Below, piece by piece: positions 22,238 to 34,049 of a stretch of DNA of 64,000 bases; position 1 is the stretch's first letter; the number at the start of each line of letters is the position of its first letter. The notes under the pieces are model-generated. The model was not told the DNA's origin and made no database searches. It saw nothing but the letters and a program-made list of their open reading frames with translations. Source of the DNA: Deinandra increscens subsp. villosa (Eukaryota > Streptophyta > Magnoliopsida > Asterales > Asteraceae); contig JBCNJP010000006.1 in assembly GCA_039602395.1 (NCBI GenBank), positions 8,524,766 to 8,588,765 of the forward strand, in the 5' to 3' direction. A program made the position numbers and the translations under genes.

Positions 22238-22951
22238 TATTGCGAAAACACGAAAATAAATATTAAAACCTCTATAACTTCCTCATACGATAATATTTTT
22301 TTAAAAAAATTTGCACCAAAAGTCTTAAAATTATGTCACCTTTAATTCTGGGGAAAAAAAGTTAAACATATAAAATTTTGTGATTTTTTTTATTATTGCA
22401 CATGTGCAATAATACGTATTAATTATATTACACATGTGCAATATTAACAAAAAAACGTTAATTTTTTTTTAAATTTTTTCCAGAATTAAAGATAGCAGAA
22501 TTATAAGATCTATGGTACAATTTTTTATCAAAACTATTAACGTATGAAAAAGTTATAGAGGTTTTAATATTATTGCACATGTGCAATAATAATTTTTTAT
22601 TGCACATGTGCAATAATAAAAAAATAAAAAAAAACGTTGATTTTTTTTTAATTTTCTCCAGAATTAAAGATAACAAAATTATAAGATTTATAGTGAAATT
22701 TTTTTATAAATAGTTTTAACATATGAAAAAGTTATAAAGGTTTTAATATTATTGCATATGTGCAATAATAATAATAGTAAAAATTATTGTACCTGTGCAA
22801 TAATAATTTAAAAAAAATTATTTTTTTTTAAATTTTTTTCCAGAACTAAAGATAACATAATTTTAAAGATTTTGTTGCAAATTTTAAAAAAATATTAACG
22901 TATGAAAAAGTTATAGAGGTTTTAATATTTGTTTTCGTGTTTTCGCAATAA
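22238..22951. mobile_element. Palindromic MITE-like insert with internal repeats
   Basis: The ends are inverted copies of each other over about 44 bp (22238-22282 and 22908-22951, outermost bases TTATTGCGAAAACACG). Inside, a unit of roughly 160 bp containing 'agaattaaagata' and 'aaaaagttatagagg' recurs about three to four times. The units are separated by a perfect 22-bp palindrome centred on TTGCACATGTGCAA (for example 22392-22413 and 22569-22590, with relatives at 22597-22616 and near 22748). No coding sequence. I could not fix a clear target duplication. Confidence 0.7.
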
Positions 22952-22972
22952 AAGTTATTTTCACATGATCCT

Positions 22973-22978
<6 letters not shown>

Positions 22979-23056
<78 letters not shown>
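22979..23056. repeat. (TA)n microsatellite
   Basis: Nearly uninterrupted TA dinucleotides of about 78 bp with one 'gtatat' interruption, immediately after the palindromic insert. Confidence 0.95.
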
Positions 23057-23061
<5 letters not shown>

Positions 23062-23233
23062 GAAATATTAGGGAACTGCTTTAAATGCTTATACATGAGA
23101 TATCTCAAATGGATAGATTGTTAAACTGCTTTTGGGATGATATATAACTGATATGTTATAGAAATGAATCTAAATCATTTATACGTGTTATATCGTAATT
23201 GTAGTGATTGTGATATGATATGTGCTATGCTTG

Positions 23234-23677
23234 TGTAAGGATCAAATCAAACCCTCACGCGATATCAAAGTCTATAACCACCGTGCGGAATCCGGTGATT
23301 ATAGGTGATTCAAGATTAATTGAAAATAATATGAATAAGCAATATAAACAAGAGTAAAAACACAAACCAGAAGAAGAAAACACTTTACTAATCACCTTGA
23401 TTGCAATACACAGAACGAAATTCTCTTTAGAGAATTACGTAAAACACCAATAGGGATAAACACCAAAACTGCAACCAACCCTAATCTCCTAAACTAGCTA
23501 TCCTTATATAGGAAAACATATGCTTGTTAAACAAGCCACAAAAATTCGGAATCTAGGCCCTATATTTGACCAACCCACAAGCCCACATAACCCACTAACT
23601 TATTTTCAACCCATTTACAAGTAAACTAGCCCAAAGGTAATTCTAATGCAAAAGCCTCACAAATTCTAGACTCTACA
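23234..23677 (-). repeat. C3 3' LTR
   Basis: 444 bp; on the minus strand TGTAGAGTC ... CCTTACA. Next to it (23678-23690) the minus strand reads TAGGGGAAGAT, the polypurine tract. A TATA-like CTATATAAGG is at about 23502-23511. Confidence 0.95.
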
Positions 23678-23689
23678 ATCTTCCCCTAG

Positions 23690-25098
23690 GCTTTAGCATT
23701 AGACAACATTCACATTCGGAACTTCTTTGACAGATGCACGGTTGCTGGATCATACCACAGTTCCTTTGCCACAATCTGTATTCCGGTGTTTCTACCGCTT
23801 TCCCTTTGTCTTGGGCTGTGGGCTGTGAAGATGATTGACCAGCACTGGAACTAGTGACTGGTGGCACACGAGGGTCCAATCTTCTTCTTCTAGGGTCACT
23901 TGGGGCTTCTTCATGGTGTTGTGTAGCAATCTTCTCAGTATTTAGTCAGTTCTTCTGTAACAGAAGCACTGAGGGGAGGATCCTCAGTGGCTTTCCGTTT
24001 TCTTATCAATGGAGTCTCAGCAATCTTAGTCTCAACATCCTCAATATTAATGTCGTCAAGATATGTGTCATAATTGATATTCTCTTCACCTTCAAAATTC
24101 AATGCACCAATCTGCACGTCTTCTAGATCAAAATCTTCCCAATCCGAACTATCTAAGAGTTCAGTAACTGGCTTCTGAGAGGCAGGCACATTGTGTTCTT
24201 CTTCAATGACTGCATTTCTTTGTACAGGAACCTCCTCTCTTGCTACCTCAGCAAATTCACCAAACTTGTTACCAAACGGCACCTTATCAGTCAGTTTCTT
24301 CTTTGGGTTAATCATCGGGAAAACCTCAATGCCCATAGGCTTAGTATCATGAGTATCATTGGTCTTCCTCAGGGCTGGATATCTAGAATCCAGAGCTAAC
24401 TGGATGAACCTCGGAACAACTGCAAACTTTTTATCCCTGGTCACTACAGCCTTCACATCATCAAATATCAACCTGGACCAGTTGAATCGAACCCCTCTAA
24501 CTAGTGACACCATAGCATGGGTGTGCACTTGATTCAGTTGATCTGTCGAGCTTTTCTTGGCAATCACACACTTCTGCAAGTAATGGGCCAGCATTCTCCA
24601 GTATGGCGGAAGGAGAGCCTTCATTGTAGGAGGAGATACTGTGTGATATCCCATTTCTTTTAGGCACTGAGTGACCATTTCTTTATCCAAAGTAATTGGA
24701 TCAGCAGCAACATCCTTAAGCCTGAGAGCCTGTCTGAAATTTTCTTCAGTCAATACCACTGGAGTTGATTGTATCTTGGCCAATATCTGCTTTCCATCAT
24801 CAGACACGTATGTTGTCTTCCAAAATTCCTGTTGCATACGCTTGCAGATAACAGGGTTCGCGGTAAGAGCATAGTGTAAACAACACCTCTTCAGTCCTGC
24901 AATCATCGACTGGTACTTCTCCCGATACTCTGCAGGTGGATCCAGCAAGTATGCTACTGTGTTGTGATCTTTGACAAATTCTAAGTCTCTGCACTCACAA
25001 ACACAGATAAACATCCAAAACAAACAAGAATTCATTAGTTTTACAGAATTTCTCGACAAACGGACAACATAACGGCTTAACAATAACTGAAAAACCAT
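23690..25098 (-). pseudogene. C3 post-pol ORF3
   Basis: The minus-strand frame runs from 25098 to a stop at 23935 and carries on in another frame to about 23690. The conserved part starts at LEFVKDHNTVAYLL (about 24980). Upstream residues look like translated intron, because a CTAAT branch-like site and a TGCAG acceptor lie at about 24989. Motifs such as LHYALTANPVI, QEFWKTTYV, LAHYLQKCV and PRFIQLALDSRYPAL align with C2 ORF3 (LEFW, LAHVLL, PRFLQMVLNDRYPNL). The C-terminal part is acidic, then basic (RKRKATED). No signal peptide or membrane segment, so it is not an obvious envelope. Function unknown. Confidence 0.75.
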
Positions 25099-25100
25099 AT

Positions 25101-25420
25101 GAAAACATCATCTGGTACCTTTCCGATCGAAAACTAGGGTTTTCGATCGAAAAGCATCCTTCTGATTGAAAAGTGGATCGAAAAGCTGAAGCCCTGATCG
25201 AAAAGTCTAAGTAACCGGGATCACTGATCGAAAAGTGTACTCTCCGATCGAAAAGCCTAAGCTTCTGATCGAAAAGCGCAGTTTTCGATCAGAAACCCTA
25301 GTTTTCGATCGAAAAGCCTCTGGCCATCAGTGACCAGTGATCGAAAAGCACCAGGGGCCGATCGAAAAGCTTTTCAGCCTGATCGAGAAGCCCCTGGCTT
25401 GATCGAAAAGCCTCATCTTC
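25101..25420 (-). repeat. GATCGAAAAG cluster upstream of C3 ORF3
   Basis: About ten GATCGAAAAG-like motifs in 320 bp, mostly in one orientation, with some inverted copies. One is an 11-bp-arm hairpin, CGATCGAAAAC / GTTTTCGATCG, at about 25125-25150. The motif is the same as in the gag leader at 34050-34530, 9 kb away in the same element. Confidence 0.9.
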
Positions 25421-25559
25421 TTCGGTTTCAACCTGCAACTCAACTAATATGCAATTCTTGCGTGTTTTAACAGTCAAAACCACTCCCATACACCTGCAAT
25501 GAGAGATTTTCACCCGTCCCAACCATTAAACACAAGAAAAATTAAGAAAAATAGCGCAT

Positions 25560-25990
25560 ACTCAAGTCGGTCCTGTGGGGGTCGAGCCGCACGCTTCAAG
25601 CGAGGGGCCATGGCTCAAATTGACACTGGAACGGTGATCGGAAGTGGATTCCGACTGGCACAGTGGTGTCGGATGGTTGACACGGTGGCGGAGGCGGTGG
25701 ATTGACGGGGGATAGCAGCGGCGACGATGTGAGTGAGGGGTGGGTGTTTCGGTGAAGATTTCCGACGATGGAGGCGATGGTGAGGTCGCAACGCAGTGGT
25801 GAGAGTGGTGGTGGCTTGCGACGGTGATGGCAGTGGGTGGTGGTGGTGATCGACGATGGTGGTTGAGGCGGTTAGGGTTAGAGGAGAGAGGGAGGTGGAC
25901 AGGTGAAGTGAGAAAAGAGGAAGCCGGTCTCCTCCTTGTTTTTGTTTCAAAACTTTTAAAAATTTCATTCCAGCCCCTCCACATTTAAAG
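25560..25990. other. GC-rich block inside C3
   Basis: Rich in GGTGG, GACGATGG and GGCGG on the plus strand, clearly more GC-rich than its surroundings, with an edge at about 25990 where AT-rich sequence resumes. Reading frames on the minus strand are Pro/Ser/His-rich without a recognised domain. It resembles the 5' part of a plant gene and may be captured host DNA (inference). Confidence 0.45.
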
Positions 25991-27282
25991 ATGATCAATT
26001 GAAACCCAAACCTTTAACTCAAACACATTTTCTCTTAACAAAGTTATATATATATATTTTTTAAAAAACAAACAAACACCCAACTTCAATCTCGTTCATT
26101 TTAGAAAGCTTCCCCTGAAGTCAAGCCCGAGAGTTTTATTATCTGGCAACTTTTACACAAAAAAATACAATAAGACAAAACAAACAAAATCAGAAATTAA
26201 GATAAAATTAAAAGAATAAACAAACAAAAATCTTAACTGACTGAGTTTTGAGTGAAGAGGCATTATAAGGGATCATACCAGATAGTCTGTGACTGAGGAA
26301 CCCTTTTCAGCTTCAGTTACTTCGCATGTTCAGGCGATTGCCGGTATTTTTGGTCCATCTTTAAACTCATGCCGCTTTCGCTTACTCAGGCAGTTTCATC
26401 ACTTTAATTTATGTTTTAAGGTTCATTAATTATGAAAATCTATCCAGGTCACACACATAAGTCCTAGATATAATTTGTACACTCTATCAAGTACATCTGG
26501 TTTCCGTACAACATTTTTTCACGACACCTTTCCTTAAGCCCAACATCATGCTCCAGACTGGATTGAGAAAAGAAAGAATAGATCACGGAGATTTTGTTGG
26601 ATAATATACAAAGTCAACTGAATTTTTGAAACATTTTTAATAATGCTCTCATCAGTGACAAAGGCTGAGGGTTTTGGACACTTGAGGGTCTCTTTTGATT
26701 GTGCACATTGGCATCTTTTTGGTTTATCATATATGTACAATGTGATCTTAAACGTACGTGGATCAGGGAGGTTCCAGGTCTCCGCTTTCGCAGAACAGAG
26801 GAGTCCTGACTCACGTACAACATTCCCAGGTCATTGCTTACGCAAAGCAGAGGGAATGGGATTTTTTGAGCATGACATCAAAACTCAGAACCGGGCGTGT
26901 GTCTCAGGATTCCTGATGCACAGTCAAATAGAAATTGTACTAACCTAAGTGTGTGCTCCCTTTCAAGCATCATACGTTATCTTCAAGTGTTGTGATAAAA
27001 CATACCTTTTGATTGATTGTCAGCAGAGCCTACCAAGCATATCGGCCATGAATCACTGCTTTTCACTTCCACCTTACACGTGTCAGTCAGCAAACACCTG
27101 GAAATTTATATCACTTCCCTACCTGGTCAACCAAAACCAGTAAAAAAAATTTAAAAGCACACACTTTAGAGGAAACATCAGATGTTTATCTTATATCTTC
27201 CCCTTGCATTTAGATTTTTTTTAATTACTAGAAAAAACACTATTTTTATTTTTTTTCAATTTTATTCAATTTTTTTTTAAAG

Positions 27283-27284
<2 letters not shown>

Positions 27285-27319
<35 letters not shown>

Positions 27320-27320
27320 T
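27285..27320. repeat. (ATT)n microsatellite
   Basis: About eleven ATT units just downstream of the C3 pol stop. Confidence 0.95.
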
Positions 27321-27353
27321 TTAAGAAATAAAACATGAAAAACAGTTGCCAGA

Positions 27354-30300
27354 CTACTCATCAAAGGCTATCATCCGGAGGCCTTTGAGACACATTTCAA
27401 AATTGGCACTGGGAAGGGGTTTTGTGAACATATCCGCCACATTGTCATCCGACGCCACCCGTTCTAAATGAATGAGCCTGCGTTCATAGCAATCCCGAAT
27501 GAAGTGCATTTTTTATATCGATGTGTTTGGTTTTGGAGTGCTGCACATGATTTTTAACAATTTGCAATGCAACATTGTTATCAGAGAAAATGGGAGTATC
27601 GAAGAAATTCAAACCGTAATCTCCCAGCTGATGCTGCAACCATACCACCTGTGAGCAGCAAGCAGATGCAGCCACGTATTCTGCTTCCGCTGTCGACTGG
27701 GACACCGTGTGCTGCTTCTTGCTTTGCCAGGATACCAGCCTGTCACCTAAAAATTGAGCTCCAGCAGATGTGGATTTCCTGTCAAGCTCATTACCACCAT
27801 AACCACTGTCAGAGAAAGCATACAGATTAAATCCTGACTCTTTAGGGTACCAGAGGCCTAGTCGAGGCCGACCCTTCAAGTATTTAAAAATGCATTTAAC
27901 ATCAGATAGATGATGAGAGAGTTTAGGATTAGCCTGATAACGTGCGCATTGGCACACTGCTAGCATGATATCTGGACGGCTGGCGGTTAAATACATCAGA
28001 GACCAATCATAGACCTATACATGTGCTCGCTCACCGGTTGACCGTCTGGATCCCTGGTGAGTTCAGGTCTGGCCGCCATAGGTGTGGAGACAGGCTTCGC
28101 ATCCATCATTTTGTAGTTTTCCAAAATTTCTGTGACATATTTGGCCTGATGGATAAGTATCCCACTGTCACTTTGCTTCACTTGTAATGCAAGGAAAAAC
28201 TCCATCTCGCCCATCTGACTCATCTCAAATTTTGTGTGCATTACCTTCTCAAACTCTTTGCACAAATCTTCATTGGTTAACCCGAAGATGATGTCATCAA
28301 CATATACTTGCACCATGATTATGTCATGCTCGACCTCCTTTCTAAAAAGTGTCTGATCCACTATGCCTCTTGTGTACCCGTGTGCTAGAAGATGATCAGT
28401 CAGAGTCTTCTACCAAGACCGAGGGGCCTGGTGTAAGCCATACAATGCCTTCTCCAGCTTGTACACATGATACGGGTGTTCCTCATCAATGAAGCCAGGA
28501 GGTTGAGTGACATATACCTCTTCATCCATATCAGCATATAAAAAGGCTGTTTTCACGTCCAACTGGTAGACAGTGAAGTTCATGTAGGATGCATAGGCTA
28601 AAAAGACTCTTATTGCCTCTAATCGGGCAACCGGTGCATACACTTCATCATAATCCACCCCTTGAATCTGTTTGTGGCCTTGAACCACCAACCTGGCCTT
28701 GTTTCTGACAATGATGCCGTTGTCATCCTTTTTATTCTTATAAAGCCATCGAGTAGTGATGACCTTTTTGTCAGCAGGCCTTTCTACTAACCTCCAAACT
28801 TAAAGCCGTGAGAATTGATTCAGTTCTTCATGCATGGCCTCTACCCAACTAGGATCTGTCAAGGCCATAGTAATGTTGGGGGCTCAATTTGTGAGATGAA
28901 ACAGGAGTACATACAATGATTGATGTCCCCTGACCGGCTTCTTGTTACCACCCCTGATGCTAACGGACCAATGATGTTGTCCAAGGGGTGGTATTTATGG
29001 ATCCTGGTTTTGACAACGGCTTGAACGGGGATTACTGGAGGTAGATTTGATTGATCGGGTTCATCATTTGTTTCAGCTGCACCTTCTGCATCAGCTCCCT
29101 GTGTTTGAGGAGTGTCTGAACCAGGGTTGACGTCTGCTTCATGGTCATTCTCAGGATCAACTGTCTCCTGTACCGGTGTGGTTTCTGTTTCAGGGGCAGT
29201 GACTGGAGCCTTGGTAGTGGAGTGTGTTAATGACGGTCCTGAAACTGTATCTTCAAACAGTTCTTCAGCTATGACAGGTTCCAATCCCAACGAACGGAAG
29301 AATTGATTATAGTCAAAAGCTTGAGGAGGACCCACTCCACCATCTGATGGATTTTCTTCTAGCCAATCCACATTGGTGGAATCCATCACAATCCCGGTTG
29401 TTTTATTGAACACCCTGTAAGCAGAGCTGGCAGAGTAACCTACAAAATAACATTCATCAGATTTAGCAGCAAATTTGGGTACTTCAGAATTTACTAAAAC
29501 TGTGCAGAGACACCCAAAAGCCTGAAGGTGCCCAATTCTGGGCTTGTCATGGTAGATTAGCTCATATGGGGTTTTCTGATACTGCTTATTGATGAGCACC
29601 CGATTCTGGACATAACACACAGTGTTAACTGCCTCTGCCCAAAACATCGTCGGTAGCTTTGAATCACACAGCATAGTGCGAGCAACTTCAATTAGGGTCC
29701 CGTTGCGTTGTTCTGCGACGCCATTCTGCTGAGGGGTGTAGGGGGCACTGTATTGATGCTCAATTCCCTTTTCAGCACAGAAATTATCAATACTTTGATT
29801 CTTAAACTCCGTCCCATTATCACTCCTGATGGCCATCACCTTCAGCTTTAATTTGTTTTCGATAAGCTTGATGAAAGCAATCCGTATACCTGCAACATCA
29901 CTTTTCTTTGACAAGAAAAACACCCAAGTGAAACGGGAAAAATCGTTAGTAATAACTAAACAAAATGCACATCGGTTAAGGCTTAACATACTGACTGGAC
30001 CAAATAGGTCCATGTGAAGCAGCTCCAGAGTAGATGAGATTCTGTTGAACACCTTTGGTTTGTGTGGATGTTTGTGCTGCTTCCCCTTAGCACAAGCCAC
30101 ACATTTCTCCTTGAGCACAAATTCTTTGATTGGAAGGTCTTTAACAAGCCCTCCTCTAGCAAGTCGATTTAGATTCTTCAGATTCATGTGCCCCAATCGT
30201 CTGTGCCACAACTGAGCGTGGTTCTCAGCCGTTTTAGAAAGGAGACAGGCCACCTCAGATGTGGGGAGTTTCTGCATGTTGAGCACATAGGAATTACCAT

Positions 30301-30652
30301 ATCTTGGTGTTCTCATTAACGCCCAATCGTCAGGGATGGAGTATCTAGGTTTAAGAATGAGACATTCTTTATTGTTGAAGAGGACTGGATACTCCCGATC
30401 ACATATCTGTGAAATACTTAACAAGCTGTGCTTTAACTGCTCGACATAATTGACATCGTGGAAGCTGAGATAACCATTGCGTATTGTGCCTTTCTGACTG
30501 ATATATCCTCCAACTCCTCCGGTGAACGACACATATCTTCCATCAAATTTCTCTAAATCTTGCAGTAGAGATATGTCGCCCGTCATATGCCTGGAACAAC
30601 CACTGTCAACATACCATAGGTTGCTGACAGTCCTCCTTGGCTGTTCCTGCAT
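27354..30652 (-). pseudogene. pol: C3 pol: protease, integrase, RT, RNase H
   Basis: The protease carries DSGCSRHMTGD. The pre-integrase HRRLGHMNL...CVACAKGKQ is followed by the integrase core (MDLFGP, SDNGTEF, PQQNGVAEQRNG). A Ser/Thr/Pro-rich linker precedes a frameshift near 28865. RT has RLVVQGHKQIQGVDYDEVYAPVA split by a shift near 28690, a stop at about 28412 (LHQAPRSW*) and the catalytic QVYVDDIIFG (about 28290). RNase H shows FSDSGYGG, STAEAEY and IFSDNN after a shift near 28000; a last shift near 27510 precedes the C-terminal NVADMFTKPL and the stop at 27354. Catalytic residues are retained but the breaks make it non-functional. The start is close to a splice-acceptor-like site at 30647. 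Confidence 0.9.
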
Positions 30653-30662
30653 TCAAAGGAGA

Positions 30663-33600
30663 TTAGTTAGATTTTGGTACCCAGGCCTTAATTGGTCTGG
30701 GTGATGTTGGTCTATCCTTGTTTGGACTGAGAATGTCTTTCTTGTTGACATCTCTGGGTTGATTTTCCTTGCCAAGCCACTGTTGTCTAATCTTACTTGT
30801 TTTTGAACTTTCGACCTCTTGAAAAGACATGGAGTGTTTTTTATACACTCCAGTAGGCGTTGAAGGACAAATTCACGACTTTTGGGACATTCCGCTTTTC
30901 ATCATCCCACCAATTGGTTGATTTTGTGAGTCCTACTGGTTTTGGGTGGAAAGGTGTTTTTGAAAAACATTTGAAAGTAGATTTTAACACAGGTTTTGGA
31001 TGAACTGGTGATTTTGAAAACGTATCCTGCTTTGGGCGAGAGACAGATTTGGAAGGTTCAACAACTTTTGGAGCCCAAGCAGGCTTAGTCAATGTCTTTG
31101 AATGCTTTGGAGATTTCTTAGCATTTTGACTCACTTTACTTTTCACAGTTTTTGGTTCCTGTTTAGGTGACTTGGGCTTTGGAATCCCTTTGTGCACCTT
31201 GGAGTGTTGTGGTATGGCCTGCGGCACCTTTCGGTTTGAAGGTGCAGCCTTTGCTGTTGGTCTAGCATGCACCTTTGTTTGTGGAGGTTGGGATGTCAAC
31301 TTCTGCACCTTGGAATCTGAAGGCCCAGATTTTGGTTTTAGGCCAACACGTGTTTGGCCCAATGGGATAGTCTTTTGCTGGGCCTTCTTAGGATAGTAAG
31401 GTTCATAAGGGCGGTGCAGGCAGTTTCTTGCCACGTGTCCTGGTCTACCACACACATGGCAAGACTGTTTCTTTGGATACACGGGAGCCTGTTGTTGGTT
31501 ACGCCCAATGGATATCCAAGTTGGCTTTGAAGAGTTTTTATGGATCCACAGGGCCTTACCATGGGGCTTTGTGGTCAAAATATACTCCCGTTGTATCGGC
31601 TTGAATTGGTCATATGCAGAGTTAACTTCTGGGTACGGGACAAAGTCATGGGGTCTGGTGTCCCGTACTTTCTGCACGTTTTGGACAGGATTATTAATCT
31701 TATCCTCAGAAATTTTCACATCTCCTGTGGACTTGGGACCATCAACCTGTGGTCCCTTACCCCTTCTTAAAATTTTAACAGTTCTTAAGGGTTTCACAGG
31801 TTTATCATCACATTTACCAAACTTAAACACACCACATTCAGAAAGTTTATCACACAAATCAGACGCTGAAGTTTTTGACTCAGACTTAACAGAAGTTTCA
31901 GGTTTCTCAAAATCACAGTTTTTAAAACAAAAATCATAATCAGACTTCATGGGACTTTTAAGGGACTCCTTGCAATTCACTACCCCTGCTTCTTTATTAC
32001 CTTTATCTGCACAAGAAGTAAAAGTGTTAGTAATGCTAGAAACAGGAGCAGAAATTTTAATGAGACAAGTGGCAAGTTTCTTTTCTATTTCAGCCTTAGC
32101 TTCTAAGGAGGTCTTTGGACACTCATAGTCTGGGATCATTTCGTGCATCAAAGGCATCGGTACTGTATGAGTGGATTTTTCATCTTTTACCTCAGTACCG
32201 AGACCCAAACCAGAGTTGGCTTTTAGATGTCGCATTTGAGCATCTGTGTTATAGAAAATAGAACTAGCCTTCATCATTTCTGACACAATTTTATCATTTC
32301 GTTCAACTTTGGTTTGTGATGTTTCTAACTTGGCTTTAAGTTGTTCAACTTCAGATTTTAATGTGTCAATTTCTTCATTAGCAATTTTAAGATATGTAGT
32401 TTTATCACTCAATTGCCTTTGAAGATTCTTAATATCGACTTTGGCAGCTTCTAGTTTTTCACTTAATGTTTTACTCCTACCTTTGTACTCTCGCAGGTCT
32501 CTATCAGATAGTTCACGATTTAATGTTTCATTAAAGAACTTACGTTGCCAGTCTTGAGATTCATTAAATGTAATTTGGCATTTAGGGTTAGAACATACCT
32601 CATTGTTGCTGGCCTGGGACCCTGGAGTTATGTCTGCCATGAATGCATGATGAAAGACTTCAGCAGCTTCTTTCTGAGTTTCTTCTTCAGCCAAAAGGGC
32701 TACATGATCAAGTGTCAGCCTCAAGTCTTCCACCTGAGATGTCCAGTCGTATCCTGGTGTATGTTGAACTACCAGTGCCCTGTCATACTTCCCTGTCTCC
32801 TTCTTCACACTTTCACCTCTGTTCTCAGCCTTACTTTCTCTATCAACCTTTGGTTTGGTGCATTCCCTCGCATAATGCCCATACTCATTGCAATTGTAGC
32901 ACCTCGGGTTTGCTTTGTTGAAACTGAGCTTTATCCCTTTGCCGCCATTCTAGTCCTTCTTTCCTGTCTTTGCCATGAACTGCTTAGCTCTCAGGGCTGA
33001 CATTCCCATTTGGTAAGAAATATCCATATGCTCCAAGTCTTCTGGGTTGACTTGATTCACATCATCTGGAATTAAATCAATGGGCAAAAGTGAACCTGCA
33101 ACGAGTGCCTGGTAGCAATTCATAATCCCTACCGCAAGAGCAAAACTGGGATCTTTGGTTAGATGCATTAACATCTAAAGCGACAAAATTTGATGTTCTA
33201 GATGTACTCGACCCAGTGGCTTGAGCAATGAATCCCATTGGACTAGACTGTGGGATGTTAGGTGTAACTGCTGGCTGTGAGATGAAAGCTTGATTAACTT
33301 GATTTATTAATGCTCCACTACCCAGCTTTCTAGCCCTCTTCTGCTTCTTCTCTTCATATGCTCTAATGGTGGACATAAGCTCGCTTAGCGGTGAAGTGGA
33401 CATTTGCACTGTCTTTTCTATCAACTCAATAGTGCTGTCCCAATTTGGCGGAAGAGAATTTACCAGCTTTCTGTTGACCTCGACCTGTGTGTATGTGACT
33501 CCAGCATCTTTCATTCCTGTGACTATTTTGATGAACCGTTGAAGCTGAGTCTCAATATTTTCACCAGGGATGTAACTGAATTCATTAAACTGTTCTCTTA

Positions 33601-34024
33601 GATTTTCTTTTCGAGATTCCTTCATATCATCATTTCCTTCGTAAGCGGCCACAAGAGCATCCCAAAGGGTCTTAGCAGAGGTATATTCCTTGAAAGCTTC
33701 ATCTACTTCAGGAGATAAGGCCATGGTTAGAGCAGCCAACGCCTTTCTATCTCGTTCCACCTTTTCCCAATCTTCATCAAGCCATTCGGATTTTCCTTTA
33801 GGTTTGGGTGGCTGACCCTGTTCTCCAGCTGTCGATGGGACAAAGTCTCCCACCTTAACTGATCACATGATCTTGGGATCATGGTAGTTTATATAGTTCA
33901 TGAATCGGTAATTCCAACTCATGAAGTCCTTGCCAGACATCAGACGAGGTGGTCTGGCACTGGTTCCGATTTTAGCATCCATTTCAAGAGTTGCACTTGA
34001 CAAGCTGGACATATCAAAGGCCAT
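30663..34024 (-). pseudogene. gag: C3 gag polyprotein, lightly broken
   Basis: ATG at 34024 (MAFDMSSLSS...). A TGA at about 33866 interrupts; the capsid-type domain continues with LWDALVAAYEGND and a helical region. A frameshift lies near 33140 and a stop at 32950, just before a first zinc knuckle CYNCNEYGHYAREC (about 32860-32900). A long coiled-coil-like stretch follows (about 32350-32560), then a Lys/Ser/Pro-rich region with a second intact knuckle CHVCGRPGHVARNC (about 31425-31470). The last part shifts frame at about 30845 and ends AWVPKSN at 30663. It makes the particle shell and packages RNA. Two knuckles about 450 residues apart is an unusual gag layout, shared with C1. Confidence 0.88.
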
Positions 34025-34049
34025 TGCTACCACAGAGAGGCAAGAAACT

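Larger units (their letters stand above)
25421..27353 (-). other. C3 spacer between pol and ORF3
   Basis: About 1.9 kb without conserved coding motifs. It contains the (ATT)n tract at 27285-27320, short repeated phrases ('ccaggtc', 'tacgcaaagcagaggg', 26770-26850), an AT-rich part near 26040-26240 and the GC-rich block at 25560-25990. SIRE-like elements are known to keep such a spacer before the post-pol ORF. Confidence 0.7.

Noticed and set aside
25562..25998. Two overlapping minus-strand frames rich in Ser, Pro and His as a possible gene
   Set aside because: No known domain, low complexity and overlapping frames. Composition alone explains the openness; reported only as a GC-rich block.
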